A stretch of 64,000 nucleotides of DNA from UBA4575 sp002386945 (GCA_943789445.1 CALSUC010000003.1:124001-188000); one strand, 5' to 3'. Counted from the stretch's first letter, positions 43,824 through 54,004 are shown. Notes: generated from the letters alone by a model not told the origin. A program made the numbers and translations.

Positions 43824-45835
43824 ATACGATGTTAGTTAACAGAATGCTGACTCAGTTAAGTGCACTCATTATTGGTAGTGTCCTTTTGACCATGCTTAAT
43901 ACGGTCTTCGCCAAACAAGTTACCTTAAATTTAAAGCAAACCGATATTCATTCCTTGGTTGAGACAGTAGCTGAGATTACCGGCAAAAATTTTGTGGTTG
44001 ATCCGCGCGTGAATGGTCAGGTGACGGTTATTTCTGCACATTCGATTGATGAGAAAGCACTCTATCAGGTCTTTCTCTCGGTCTTGCAGGTGCATGGTTT
44101 TGCTGCGGTTGATCTGGGTGATGTGATTAAGATCTTGCCAGAAGGTAACGCTTTACAGAGCCCGATCGGTTTTAATAATGAGAGTGAACCGGGAACGATG
44201 GATGAGTTGGTCACACGCATTATCAAGGTAGAGCATATTGCACCGAATGCCCTAGTGCCGATCATCCGACCATTGATGCCACAGCAAGCCTTTATCGTCA
44301 GCCCCCCGAATAGCAAACTGCTGCTGATTACTGATCGTGCAGCCAATGTCATGCGTATTAGTGAGATTATTAAGAAGATCGATTTACCTAACAGCGGTGA
44401 GGTTGAGGTGATCCGCTTAGAGCATGCGATTGCTAATGATGTTTCTGACTTAATCCAACGTATGCAGTTAAACACCACTAATGCATCAGGTAACACTAAG
44501 CAGATCGCCGCCGATCAAAGAACCAATAGTCTTTTGCTCTCTGGTGATTTATCGACACGGATGCAGCTGCGGTCATTGATTGCACATCTAGATACGCCAA
44601 TAGAAAACAGCGGTAATACACAGGTGGTATTTTTACAATACGCAAAGGCTAAAGACCTGGCGGCATTACTAACCGATATCAGTCAATCAAAACAAGAAGG
44701 CAGCTCAAACAGCCCATTAAGTGGAACCAATCAGAAGGTTGCTATTCAAGCGGATGAAACGACTAACGCCTTGATCATTACCGCCCCTGCCCCACGTTTT
44801 GCTGAGCTTCGCAGCATTATTAACCAGCTAGATCTACGTCGCGCACAGGTTTTGGTGGAAGCGATTATTGCTGAGGTGAATAGTGATTTTCTGCGTGAAT
44901 TAGGTGCCGAGGGATTTTTTGGCAGAGTATTGGGAAACAACCGCTTAGGCCCCGGTATTTCATCATTAGGTAATGGTGCTCTGACTAATGCGGTCAACAA
45001 TCCAACCGCAGCGGGCAAAGGACTTTCCCTTGGACTAGCTAACCTCACGGGAAAGAATCAATGGGGTGTTTTATTAAAGGCCTTGGAAGGTAATTCTTCA
45101 ACTAATATCCTTTCAACACCTACCCTAGTTACGCTAGATAACCATGAAGCTAAATTTGTTGTTGCGCAAAATGTGCCTTTTGTCACTGGCCAATACACTA
45201 ATACAGGTGAAGACAATAATAGCGTTAATCCGTTTCAGACCATTAAACGCCAAAACGTTGGTTTAACACTCAAGATCACACCACAAATAAATAATGGCAG
45301 CAGTATTCGACTTTCAATAGAACAAGAGAGCTCAAGTCTTTCTAGTTCGACTGTTGCCACCGACCTAATTACCAATGAGCGCAAGATCAGTACCTCGGTG
45401 ATTGTTGATGATGATGAAATCTTAGTTTTAGGCGGCTTAAATCAAAATGACGAAAAAGAAACCGTCACCCGAACACCGCTGTTAGGCAGTATCCCAATTT
45501 TAGGTCGTCTATTTCAGAGCACCAGCAAGACTAAAAGCAAACAAATCTTGATGGTGTTTATTCATCCTGTGATCTTACGTGATGCCTCGCACCGAAATCT
45601 GCAAACTAATGCAAAATACAGCGTACTCCGTGAGGAGCGTATTCGATCTAAAGAGAAAGATCGTGGGTTGAAAGAGAGAGAGCTGACACGTCTACCTGAT
45701 ATAAACGCTACAAACAATAGCAACTTACTCAAGCCGCAAGAGAGACCAGCAGAAGGCACTATCACACCGTCACTCGAACCGACATCTAATCAGCGTAGCA
45801 GTTCCGGGCCACTGGGTTATCGGCATATCCAGTGA
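43820..45835 (+). CDS. gspD: Type II secretion secretin GspD
   Basis: 671 aa from TTG 43820, or 668 from ATG 43829, which sits closer to the signal peptide (ALIIGSVLLTMLNTVFA). N0 domain (VTLNLKQTDIHSLVETVAEI) and N1-N3 repeats (IKVEHIAPNALVPIIRPLMP, VIRLEHAIANDVSDLIQRMQ, VVFLQYAKAKDLAALL). Secretin domain: RAQVLVEAIIAEVNSDFLRE, NILSTPTLVTLDNHEAKF and VLGGLNQNDEKETVTRTPLL. It forms the outer-membrane pore. No pilotin (GspS) gene is visible nearby. Confidence 0.94.
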   Translation: MNTMLVNRMLTQLSALIIGSVLLTMLNTVFAKQVTLNLKQTDIHSLVETVAEITGKNFVVDPRVNGQVTVISAHSIDEKALYQVFLSVLQVHGFAAVDLGDVIKILPEGNALQSPIGFNNESEPGTMDELVTRIIKVEHIAPNALVPIIRPLMPQQAFIVSPPNSKLLLITDRAANVMRISEIIKKIDLPNSGEVEVIRLEHAIANDVSDLIQRMQLNTTNASGNTKQIAADQRTNSLLLSGDLSTRMQLRSLIAHLDTPIENSGNTQVVFLQYAKAKDLAALLTDISQSKQEGSSNSPLSGTNQKVAIQADETTNALIITAPAPRFAELRSIINQLDLRRAQVLVEAIIAEVNSDFLRELGAEGFFGRVLGNNRLGPGISSLGNGALTNAVNNPTAAGKGLSLGLANLTGKNQWGVLLKALEGNSSTNILSTPTLVTLDNHEAKFVVAQNVPFVTGQYTNTGEDNNSVNPFQTIKRQNVGLTLKITPQINNGSSIRLSIEQESSSLSSSTVATDLITNERKISTSVIVDDDEILVLGGLNQNDEKETVTRTPLLGSIPILGRLFQSTSKTKSKQILMVFIHPVILRDASHRNLQTNAKYSVLREERIRSKEKDRGLKERELTRLPDINATNNSNLLKPQERPAEGTITPSLEPTSNQRSSSGPLGYRHIQ

Positions 45836-45851
45836 TGAGGAAACGCTATTC

Positions 45852-47372
45852 ATGTTAAACCTACAGCTACCCTCCTACAGCTACGCCAAGCACCACGGTG
45901 TCTTGGTGACCGTGCAAACTGATCCCTTAGACACTGCAACGCATCAAACCCCAGCGCTATTGGTTTATCGTAAACGCCAGATCACAGTAGCCACTATCAA
46001 TGAGATCACCCGCTTCTTAGGCTGTACTCCAAAGTTTGAGACGGTCGAGGATGATAACTTTGAGCGTTTGCTGGCAGCGCATTACAACGACCGCTCAAAG
46101 AATAACTTTTTGGAAGAAATGGAAGACTTTGGCGAAGACTTGGATATCGCCAGTCTGGTTGAATCTCTGCCCGAACCGCAAGACCTGATGGAGATGAAAG
46201 ACGATGCACCGATTATTCGTCTAATCAATGCGCTGTTAACGCAAGCGATCCGTGAGAATGCCTCTGATATACACATTGAACCGTTCGAACAACGGCTCTC
46301 TATACGACTGCGTATCGATGGTGTGTTGCGTGAAATCCTGCAACCACCCCGAAATACTGGAAAGCTTATTGTGTCGCGGATTAAAGTGATGGCGCAGTTA
46401 GATATCGCCGAGAAACGTCTACCACAGGACGGTCGCATCTCCCTGCGGATTGCTGGCCGTCCAGTCGATGTGCGCGTCTCTACCCTGCCCTCTGGGCATG
46501 GTGAACGAGTGGTGATGCGCTTATTGGATAAACACAGTGGCTGTTTAGAGCTTGATGCCTTAGGTATGGCAACAGAAACCTATAGTGCAATCAACGACGC
46601 CATTACTAGGCCGCATGGCATCATTTTAGTCACCGGTCCTACAGGCTCAGGTAAGACTACAACGTTATATGCGGTACTCAATGAGTTGAACAATAGCTCA
46701 CGCAACATCCTGACAGTAGAAGATCCGATTGAATACTTTCTCGATGGCGTCGGCCAAACTCAGGTTAATACCAAGGTCGATATGACTTTCGCCAGAGGGC
46801 TACGCGCCATACTCAGGCAAGACCCTGATGTCGTCATGGTCGGTGAAATTCGAGACTTCGAGACGGCACAGATCGCGGTGCAAGCCAGTCTGACCGGACA
46901 TATGGTCTTCTCAACCCTGCATACCAATACCGCAGTAGGAGCGATCACACGCCTGCGTGATATGGGGGTTGAACCTTTCCTATTGTCATCTAGCTTGTTA
47001 GGGGTGTTGTCACAACGCCTAGTCAGACGGCTCTGCTCACAATGTCGTAGTGCCCATGCTGTCGACAGCATAAGTTATCAGAAATTACTTAGTTTAGATC
47101 CAAATATTGCCCCACAAAATGAGCTTCAATATTATAAAAGTGAAGGCTGTAGCGAGTGTAAAAACAGCGGTTATCAAGGGCGTATCGGTATTTACGAATG
47201 GATCGCTATGGATGAGACCATGCAGTCGATGGTGCATGCCATCGAATCTGAGCAGACCTTGCGGCTACACACAGAAACGATGAGCTCGAATATTCGGCAA
47301 GACGGTGTCCGTCTGGTATTAGCTGGGGTTACCTCACTAGCCGAAATCCTCCGTGTCACTCGAGAACATTGA
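45852..47372 (+). CDS. gspE: Type II secretion ATPase GspE
   Basis: 506 aa, usual length. N-terminal domain to about residue 110, then DIHIEPFEQRLSIRLRIDG. Walker A is VTGPTGSGKTTT (about 260-271), the Asp box is TVEDPIEYFLDGVGQTQVN, and Walker B is DPDVVMVGEIRDFETA. The zinc-binding tetracysteine is CSQC...CSEC (about 395-437). It is the cytoplasmic hexameric motor for pseudopilus assembly. It starts 16 bp after gspD. Confidence 0.95.
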   Translation: MLNLQLPSYSYAKHHGVLVTVQTDPLDTATHQTPALLVYRKRQITVATINEITRFLGCTPKFETVEDDNFERLLAAHYNDRSKNNFLEEMEDFGEDLDIASLVESLPEPQDLMEMKDDAPIIRLINALLTQAIRENASDIHIEPFEQRLSIRLRIDGVLREILQPPRNTGKLIVSRIKVMAQLDIAEKRLPQDGRISLRIAGRPVDVRVSTLPSGHGERVVMRLLDKHSGCLELDALGMATETYSAINDAITRPHGIILVTGPTGSGKTTTLYAVLNELNNSSRNILTVEDPIEYFLDGVGQTQVNTKVDMTFARGLRAILRQDPDVVMVGEIRDFETAQIAVQASLTGHMVFSTLHTNTAVGAITRLRDMGVEPFLLSSSLLGVLSQRLVRRLCSQCRSAHAVDSISYQKLLSLDPNIAPQNELQYYKSEGCSECKNSGYQGRIGIYEWIAMDETMQSMVHAIESEQTLRLHTETMSSNIRQDGVRLVLAGVTSLAEILRVTREH

Positions 47373-47403
47373 TGCACACTCACCTCACAAGGGTCCATAG
47401 CTG

Positions 47404-48627
47404 ATGCCTATTTATGATTACATCGCTTTAGATAGTAAAGGCAAAGAAAAGAAGGGCTTGATCGAGGCCAACAGTGAACGGGCTGCACGGCAAGACATGC
47501 GTGAACTTGAACTTATCCCACTGCAACTGAGCTTAACCACCTCCGAAGGTAAACAACGTCCGCTTAAACGCCAGATTATGGGGCTGGGTAAAAACCTATC
47601 GATAAAAGAGCTCGCGCTGTTCACTCGCCAACTGTCAACCTTGATCCAAGCCGGAACACCGCTGGATGACACCTTGCGTGCCTGTGTTGAGCAAACCGAT
47701 AAAAAACATGCTCAGAAGATCATACTGGGGGTTTGTGCGTCGATTACCGCTGGGCATAACTTTGCTGAATCTCTCGCTCTATACCCGCGTAGCTTTAATA
47801 GCCTCTATCGAGCCAGTGTCGATGCCGGTGAGAAATCTGGCTATCTCGATGTAACACTGGAGCGCTTGGCAAACTATCTCGATAAGCGGCAAGAACTACA
47901 GCAATCGATCATCTTAGCCTTGATCTATCCGCTGCTATTGGTGGTCATTTGTTTACTCGTTATTATTGCCCTGCTGACTTATGTCGTGCCACAGGTGGTG
48001 CAGGTGTTTGTTGATATGCAACAAACACTACCCCTGTTGACCCGAGGCTTACTGGCTATCAGTGCCTTTCTGCAAGATTATGCCTGGCATCTGATTGCGG
48101 CTATCAGTGCTAGCTACATCCTCATCAGTCGCCTTTTAAAGCGGCCTAAATTCCAGCAAAAAAGCCAAGCCATCCTATTAGCGCTCCCCCTTATTGGTCG
48201 CCTTATTCGAGGCATAAACAGCAGCCGCTTCGCCCATACCTTGAGTATGTTGTGTAGCTCCGGTGTGCCTGTCGTTAGCGCCTTTCAAGTAGCCGCACAG
48301 GTTATGCCTAATCTAGTGATTCGCAATGCTGTGTTACAAGCCGCCGAGCGCGTGCGTGAAGGTTCGAGCATCGCACAAGCCTTAAAAGCCGCCGCCTGTT
48401 TCCCGCCGATCATGCTGCATTTAATTAGTAATGGAGAGCTCAGTGGCAAATTAGAGCAATCACTACAGATCGCCGCTGATCAACAAGACCGAGAGATGAG
48501 GATGGTTGTGGCGACATCACTCGCCCTATTTGAACCACTGATGATTGTATTTATGGGGGTGCTGGTGTTGCTGATCGTGCTCGCGATTATGTTGCCCATC
48601 TTTGAACTGAATGAATTAGTGGCTTAA
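47404..48627 (+). CDS. gspF: Type II secretion inner-membrane platform protein GspF
   Basis: 407 aa, family length. Two tandem T2SSF domains: FTRQLSTLIQAGTPLDDTL (about 80) and FAHTLSMLCSSGVPVVSAFQ (about 278). Three membrane helices at about 173-197, 215-240 and 375-400. N-terminal YDYIALDSKGKEKKGLIEA is typical. It couples GspE rotation to pseudopilin extraction. Confidence 0.94.
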   Translation: MPIYDYIALDSKGKEKKGLIEANSERAARQDMRELELIPLQLSLTTSEGKQRPLKRQIMGLGKNLSIKELALFTRQLSTLIQAGTPLDDTLRACVEQTDKKHAQKIILGVCASITAGHNFAESLALYPRSFNSLYRASVDAGEKSGYLDVTLERLANYLDKRQELQQSIILALIYPLLLVVICLLVIIALLTYVVPQVVQVFVDMQQTLPLLTRGLLAISAFLQDYAWHLIAAISASYILISRLLKRPKFQQKSQAILLALPLIGRLIRGINSSRFAHTLSMLCSSGVPVVSAFQVAAQVMPNLVIRNAVLQAAERVREGSSIAQALKAAACFPPIMLHLISNGELSGKLEQSLQIAADQQDREMRMVVATSLALFEPLMIVFMGVLVLLIVLAIMLPIFELNELVA

Positions 48628-48654
48628 GCCACCTTGATAAGAGGACTTAAACAA

Positions 48655-49089
48655 ATGCCTAAGAAGAAAAACCATAGCAGCGGCTTTACCTTGATTGAAT
48701 TGATTGTAGTTATCGTGATCCTCGGCATTTTGGCCTCTCTGATCGCACCTAAAGTGCTTAAACGTGCAGACCAAGCCTTATTAGTAAAGGCACAACAGGA
48801 TATGCGCTCGATTGAGAGTGCCTTGCAATTATACCGTCTGGATAACTATGAATACCCTTCATCGGCTCAGGGCTTAAAGGTACTAGTCACCAAACCTGCC
48901 GATGTCAAAGCGGCTACTTGGCAGGATGGTGGCTATCTTAAGAAGGTGCCAAAAGATCCCTGGGGCAATCTATATCTCTATGTCTACCCAGGGCAACACG
49001 GTGACTTCGATCTAACCTCCCTAGGTGCTGATGGCAAGATAGGTGGGACTAAAAATAATACTGATATCAACCTTTGGGAATTGGACTAG
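48655..49089 (+). CDS. gspG: Major pseudopilin GspG
   Basis: 144 aa from ATG 48655, chosen because AGAGGA lies 8-9 bases upstream and the leader MPKKKNHSSG then has normal length; an upstream TTG at 48634 is less likely. The prepilin cleavage motif is G|FTLIELIVVIVILGILASLI. The C-terminal DPWGNLYLYVYPG and SLGADGKIGGT form the calcium-binding loop of GspG. Confidence 0.95.
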   Translation: MPKKKNHSSGFTLIELIVVIVILGILASLIAPKVLKRADQALLVKAQQDMRSIESALQLYRLDNYEYPSSAQGLKVLVTKPADVKAATWQDGGYLKKVPKDPWGNLYLYVYPGQHGDFDLTSLGADGKIGGTKNNTDINLWELD

Positions 49090-49092
49090 ATT

Positions 49093-49596
49093 ATGTCTAC
49101 TGCTAGCAAAGCACTTAACCAGCGAGGCTTTACTCTTATTGAGTTAGCCCTGGTATTGTCTTTGCTGGCCATCATGGTCAGTTATGCCTTGCCGCAGAAT
49201 ACTGATCTCAATGCGCGTCGACTCAAGCAGGAACAGCAACGATTAAGCTATTTAATGCGGCAAGCTAGTCGCCAGGCCCTACTTGAGATGAGGTATTTTG
49301 GGCTTGGCATTGGGCAGAATTCCTATGCCTTTTTTCGTCTTGATAACAATCATTGGCAACGTATACAACGCCCTGCACTGTTTAAACAGCATACATTGCG
49401 GTCACCAGCGACATTTAAGCTCAAACTTGAAGGTCGTGACATCAAGCTTGCTAAAGATGACGTGACACAGCCTCAGGTCTTCTTCTCTAGCGATGGGCAA
49501 CTATCACCTTTTGAACTTAGCCTGCTTTATGTCGATAAAGGATTAAAGCGAGAACTTAATAGTCAAGACATCCGTAAAACTTGGGACGCGTTGTGA
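49093..49596 (+). CDS. gspH: Minor pseudopilin GspH
   Basis: 167 aa. The prepilin motif NQRG|FTLIELALVLSLLAIM lies after a 14-residue leader. The C-terminal region is variable. It starts 3 bp after gspG; its stop overlaps the gspI start (TGATG). Confidence 0.86.
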   Translation: MSTASKALNQRGFTLIELALVLSLLAIMVSYALPQNTDLNARRLKQEQQRLSYLMRQASRQALLEMRYFGLGIGQNSYAFFRLDNNHWQRIQRPALFKQHTLRSPATFKLKLEGRDIKLAKDDVTQPQVFFSSDGQLSPFELSLLYVDKGLKRELNSQDIRKTWDAL

Positions 49597-49967
49597 TGGC
49601 TCAAACTAGTAACAAGCATAGAGGCTTTACCCTGTTAGAGGTTTTGTTTGCCTTGGTGATTATCTCTGTAGTGATGTTTAGCTATAGCAAGTCTTTATCT
49701 GTTGCTAGTAGCCATAGCCTTCTAGCGAATCAAAAGTTCTTTGCCCGTGTGTTACTGAAAAACGCCTATGCACAGGATCGTATAGAAAGGCGTGTTCTAA
49801 ACAAGACAACAGAGATCGAGTTTGCGGGTGCTCTGTGGTTATTAGAAAGGGAAGAGATCGAGTCAAGTGATTCCAAACTGATGTTTATTCGCTATCAGGC
49901 ATTTAGACAAGATGCCGCGAATAAAAAGGCTATCAGTATACTTTTTGGTCGTGGGGATAAGCAGTAG
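49596..49967 (+). CDS. gspI: Minor pseudopilin GspI
   Basis: About 123 aa from ATG 49596, which overlaps the gspH stop; a TTG at 49581 would add five residues before MAQTSNKHRG. The prepilin motif is HRG|FTLLEVLFALVIISVV. The protein is short with a small C-terminal domain, typical of GspI. It forms the pseudopilus tip with GspJ and GspK. Confidence 0.87.
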   Translation: MAQTSNKHRGFTLLEVLFALVIISVVMFSYSKSLSVASSHSLLANQKFFARVLLKNAYAQDRIERRVLNKTTEIEFAGALWLLEREEIESSDSKLMFIRYQAFRQDAANKKAISILFGRGDKQ

Positions 49968-50563
49968 TGAAAGTATTCGCGCGTCAGACAGGCTTTACCT
50001 TGATTGAGATGCTGATGGCGCTAGCGGTGTTGAGCATTGTCCTTGCTATCGGCTATGGCAGCTTGAGTCAGCTATTAGCGCAGCAGATCAAATTAAACAG
50101 CAACCATCAGCAAATGCGTGACCTGCAGGTGATGACTCAATTGATGGAATATGACTTTGCCTTTGCTAGTAGACGCCGTATCCGTAATGAGTATAGCAAT
50201 CGCCTAGCCGCGTTTTCAGGTGAACCAAAACAACTACGCTTAACCAGTAATGGTCGCCGTATGAGTAAGGGTATCAGGCAGAGTCGATTACAACATATTG
50301 AATATGAATTTAAGAACGACAGCTTACGTCGCTTAGTTTGGCAAGAGCTCGATGGCTTTCGTAAGGAAGATCAGACAGTGAGTATCAGTTTAGTTGATAT
50401 AAAAAGCCTGAAATGGCAGTTCTTGTCACCCACCGGGGTCTGGGAAAATACTTGGCCAGCAACAGGCCAAGGGGGAAATAGTAGTCTGCCCCGAGCAGTG
50501 CAACTCAACATGGAATTGTCAAAAGTGGGCCCCATGCAACAAATATTTCTGTTACCACGATGA
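49967..50563 (+). CDS. gspJ: Minor pseudopilin GspJ
   Basis: 198 aa, GTG start overlapping the gspI stop (TAGTG). The prepilin motif RQTG|FTLIEMLMALAVLSIV comes nine residues in. The C-terminal domain ends in LPRAVQLNMEL, typical of the GspJ tip pseudopilin. Confidence 0.89.
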   Translation: MKVFARQTGFTLIEMLMALAVLSIVLAIGYGSLSQLLAQQIKLNSNHQQMRDLQVMTQLMEYDFAFASRRRIRNEYSNRLAAFSGEPKQLRLTSNGRRMSKGIRQSRLQHIEYEFKNDSLRRLVWQELDGFRKEDQTVSISLVDIKSLKWQFLSPTGVWENTWPATGQGGNSSLPRAVQLNMELSKVGPMQQIFLLPR

Positions 50564-51480
50564 AGACCCAAGCGACTAAAAGCAAAGGGATAGCGCTACT
50601 AACGGTGATTTTCTTGACCGCCCTAGCCGCCCTAACCTTATCTAGTTTCAGCTTAAGCCAACGCAGTGCTCTGCAGAGTATCAATACGAGTGAGGACGTG
50701 AGCCGAGCTTGGAGCCTTCTAGAATTGCTAGAGCAAGAAGCGATTGAGGTATTAAAACAAGACATCTCACAATCCTTAATTGATGATAATCGCGAGCTCT
50801 GGTCACAACATCAGTTTCAAGTAAGTAGTGTGCTGACTGAGTTCAGACAGCCAGAGATCAGCGCTAAAATAAGCGACGAACAGTCTAAGATAAACCTCAA
50901 TAACCTGATGTTTAATGGCCAACTTGATCCAGTAACGGAAGATCGTCTAAGACGCTTACTACGTAGCCAGCAAATCTCAGATGCCTTATTAGATGGCGTC
51001 ATTGATTGGTTAGATGATGATGCCATCTTGATCTCTAATGTCGGTGCAGAAGATGATTTTTATCGCAGCTTAGATTCACCTTATTTAGCCGCTAATACTG
51101 CCTTCAGTGACATTTCTGAACTACGTCTGATTCGTGGATTTAACGATCAGAACTATGCGCTATTAAGACCTTATCTAACGGCTTTACCTAAACGCACTGC
51201 AGTGAACATTAATACCGCTGCTCCAGTGGTGATCGCAAGCTTGGATAAGGCCTTAGACGGTATTGGACTACTGCAAACTCCTTTTGAAGATATCAGCAAG
51301 CTTACGAAACAGATTGAGCCACTACATATTAATAGCGAAGGATTAGCTACAAACAGTAGTTATTTTCTACTGAAAAGCAAGATCAGGTTAGCCGATTATT
51401 CTTTGGCAGTTGAGAGTTTGATCTATCGTGAGAACCATCAAAATACCCGTATCATCAAACGTGCGATTAGCCATGAATAG
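50560..51480 (+). CDS. gspK: Minor pseudopilin GspK
   Basis: 306 aa, the largest pseudopilin, as expected. The short leader is followed by G|IALLTVIFLTALAALTLSSF (the +5 Glu is absent, a normal GspK feature). ISDEQSKINLNNLMFNG and the SAM-like INTAAPVVIASL are conserved. GspK caps the tip. It overlaps gspJ by 4 bp and gspL by 8 bp. Confidence 0.92.
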   Translation: MKTQATKSKGIALLTVIFLTALAALTLSSFSLSQRSALQSINTSEDVSRAWSLLELLEQEAIEVLKQDISQSLIDDNRELWSQHQFQVSSVLTEFRQPEISAKISDEQSKINLNNLMFNGQLDPVTEDRLRRLLRSQQISDALLDGVIDWLDDDAILISNVGAEDDFYRSLDSPYLAANTAFSDISELRLIRGFNDQNYALLRPYLTALPKRTAVNINTAAPVVIASLDKALDGIGLLQTPFEDISKLTKQIEPLHINSEGLATNSSYFLLKSKIRLADYSLAVESLIYRENHQNTRIIKRAISHE

Positions 51481-52768
51481 CCGATCAATCAATACACTTG
51501 GCAATCAGCCAGCGACACTCATTATTCGTCTACTTGCCCCACTGGTGATTGATCAAGATGCCTCTGCTCTTGATCCAGAGGTGCATTGCTTATGCTATGA
51601 CGCTAAAGGCGTTTTAATCAGTGAGAGCAGGCAATGCTTGAGTCGCTGTGCAGCGTCTGCACCCGACGCCGAGCTGTATCTGTTACTGGCATTGGAAGAT
51701 GTATTTGTTAGCAGTATTTCGGTTAAGAGTAAAAAATCTTCGCAGCTATTAAAAGCCGCCCCTTTTATGCTTGAAGAAGCATTAGCGACAGGCATTGAGG
51801 ATCAGCATTTCGCATTGGCTAAGAGCAATGCAAACGATGCCCATCCAGTAATTGTCCTCAGTAACAAGAAAATGCAGGACTGTTTGGAGCTATTGCAAAG
51901 CCATCAGTTACAAACCTCATTGATCACTGTCGATATTTTCTTATTACCCTATGTCTATGATGAATACAGCGTGTTAATCGATTACAACGGTCGTGCCTTA
52001 GTCAGGACAGGCCCTGCCGAAGGTTTTTGCTGTCTAGTATCAGAATTGAATGCTTTGCTAGATGATCTGCTTGATAACCTGCCGCTACCGCCTGAGATAA
52101 TTCATTGTGTCTATCTGGACACTGCAATGGGCAATGAATCAGAGGGTCTATTTTCTGATTCAGAAAGACTATCTTCACGTATGCAGCCTCTCAGCAGTGA
52201 TGAATTATTCTCACAGCTACCACCTTTAGCGAACAGCGCGCCAAATTTACTACAGGGCGACTATTTAGAATCGCGTAATCAATCCGCTAAGCCAAATAAA
52301 TGGCGTTACCCGGTATGCCTGTTGCTGCTCTGGGCGCTATTAGTGAGCATCAGTAGTCAGTATGACTATCAGCAGTTGTATAAGGCTAATGAACAGGCTG
52401 AGTCCGACATTCAACAGCTACTTAGAGAGTACATCGATAAGCCTGTTACTAACTTGAGTGCAGAGCAGCAGTTACAAGAGCATCTCGAAGGTATACAGGT
52501 GGCGGCTAATATCAAGGCAGGATTTATTGAGCTTTTATTACGTATTACACCTGATCTTATCGGCTATAACCCAGATCGTTCGAGGGCAGTAAACATCAAG
52601 CAGATTATCTATCAAGACGGGCAGCTTCAGGTCTTTATCAGCACTGCTGAGAGCGAGATGATCGAGGCACTTAGGGTGCAATTAATGAGTAATGCAGACC
52701 AAGTAGAGATCGATCAATTCGACATAAGTGATGGTATCGCCAGCGCTAGGATTCGGCTTTATGAATAG
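51473..52768 (+). CDS. gspL: Type II secretion assembly protein GspL
   Basis: About 431 aa from ATG 51473 overlapping the end of gspK; an earlier in-frame start at 51428 would overlap gspK by over 50 bp. The cytoplasmic actin-like domain (about 1-260) includes LLKAAPFMLEEALATGIED, the region that contacts GspE. One membrane helix (YPVCLLLLWALLVSIS, about 278-293) and a periplasmic ferredoxin-like domain follow. Confidence 0.88.
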   Translation: MNSRSINTLGNQPATLIIRLLAPLVIDQDASALDPEVHCLCYDAKGVLISESRQCLSRCAASAPDAELYLLLALEDVFVSSISVKSKKSSQLLKAAPFMLEEALATGIEDQHFALAKSNANDAHPVIVLSNKKMQDCLELLQSHQLQTSLITVDIFLLPYVYDEYSVLIDYNGRALVRTGPAEGFCCLVSELNALLDDLLDNLPLPPEIIHCVYLDTAMGNESEGLFSDSERLSSRMQPLSSDELFSQLPPLANSAPNLLQGDYLESRNQSAKPNKWRYPVCLLLLWALLVSISSQYDYQQLYKANEQAESDIQQLLREYIDKPVTNLSAEQQLQEHLEGIQVAANIKAGFIELLLRITPDLIGYNPDRSRAVNIKQIIYQDGQLQVFISTAESEMIEALRVQLMSNADQVEIDQFDISDGIASARIRLYE

Positions 52769-53258
52769 ATTAATTGAGCTCTGGCAGGAGCTAGCATCAC
52801 GTGAACGTTTACTACTAATGGTTTTAGCTACTGTATTGCTTGTTGGATTAAGCTACCAAATGGTCTGGGCACCCCTCTCTGAGGCTATAAATGTTGAAAA
52901 GCAGCGTCGCACCGCATTGCAACAAAGCTTGCTACGAATAGAAAAGATAATGCAGCAACTACCTGCCCATTCAGTTGAACAGCCGGCAGCTACACATGAT
53001 GACGCTAATTTATCGCCGCTAGTGGCGCTGATAGATGCATCACTAAAGCAGACTGAGCTGAATATAGAGACGGTACGGATCCAAGCGTTAACAACGGATA
53101 CAGTTGAGCTTGAGTTTGAACAAGTAGCTTTTGATAACTTGATTCCTTGGCTAGCTACGCTAGAGCAAGAACAGGCTGTTCTGGTCGCAGAAATAATACT
53201 TCAACAAAACGAAAAAATCGGTATGGTTAAGGCAAAAATAAACTTAGCACGTGAATGA
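52761..53258 (+). CDS. gspM: Type II secretion assembly protein GspM
   Basis: About 165 aa from ATG 52761, overlapping the gspL stop. WQELASRERLLLMVLATVLL gives the typical GspM start with one membrane helix, then a coiled coil and a small periplasmic domain (ETVRIQALTTDTVELEFEQV, FDNLIPWLATLEQ). Partner of GspL in the inner-membrane platform. Confidence 0.88.
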   Translation: MNRLIELWQELASRERLLLMVLATVLLVGLSYQMVWAPLSEAINVEKQRRTALQQSLLRIEKIMQQLPAHSVEQPAATHDDANLSPLVALIDASLKQTELNIETVRIQALTTDTVELEFEQVAFDNLIPWLATLEQEQAVLVAEIILQQNEKIGMVKAKINLARE

Positions 53259-54004
53259 AAAAACTAATCTTTATTATTGTATTAGCCAGCTTAATTGCAC
53301 TTCTCCTTAATCTACCTGCCAGCTTTTTGAAGCCATTGCTGCCTACTGATATCTATCTGCAGTCTCTTCAGGGGACACTGTGGAAAGGTCAGGCACAATC
53401 AGTCCGTTATCAAGGGAAACCCCTGGGTGCGGTGAATTGGAAGATATTGCCAACCTGCTTTAGTAGCTTAAGTCTTTGTGCAGCGATCAAACAACAAGGA
53501 CCTAGCTTACAGTCTGAATTCATACTGCATGGGTCACGACACTGGCACTTTACAGATCTCACCGCTGAAGGTGATATGAAGCATTTCGCCAACCATTTTA
53601 AAAAATATCGAATCACACCTAGAGGTCGATTTACACTCGATCTAAACGAGCTGCAGTTTGCTCATGGCGAACTGCTGAGTGCACGTGGCAGGATAGAGAT
53701 TAAGCCAATGTGGCTGATCAGCGTTATGCGTCTGTCTTTAGGTGATATTCATGCCGAAATAGAGCCAGCTATTAATGCTGAGCAAGGCAGTCTGATGCAG
53801 ATCAGTAATCGGCAAGGCCATTTAGACCTAGAAGGACAGGTGCAGATTACGCCTGAACTGAGTTATGAGAGTCATTTTACGTTAACGCCTAATGACAACA
53901 GCAACCGATCCGTTAAACGTATTCTGCGCTATCTGCGTGGTTACCAGAACAATGGTGAGGTGCAGTTGTCATACCAAGGTCAGTTGGCGCTTACTGCAGA
54001 CTAA
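53255..54004 (+). CDS. gspN: Type II secretion protein GspN
   Basis: 249 aa. The N-terminal helix IFIIVLASLIALLLNLPASF is followed by LQGTLWKGQAQSVRYQGKPL and VNWKILPTCF, the standard GspN opening. GspN is optional in T2SS; its exact function is unclear. It overlaps gspM by 4 bp, and its last 14 bp overlap the end of convergent tonB. A prepilin peptidase (gspO) is not in this window. Confidence 0.88.
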   Translation: MKKLIFIIVLASLIALLLNLPASFLKPLLPTDIYLQSLQGTLWKGQAQSVRYQGKPLGAVNWKILPTCFSSLSLCAAIKQQGPSLQSEFILHGSRHWHFTDLTAEGDMKHFANHFKKYRITPRGRFTLDLNELQFAHGELLSARGRIEIKPMWLISVMRLSLGDIHAEIEPAINAEQGSLMQISNRQGHLDLEGQVQITPELSYESHFTLTPNDNSNRSVKRILRYLRGYQNNGEVQLSYQGQLALTAD

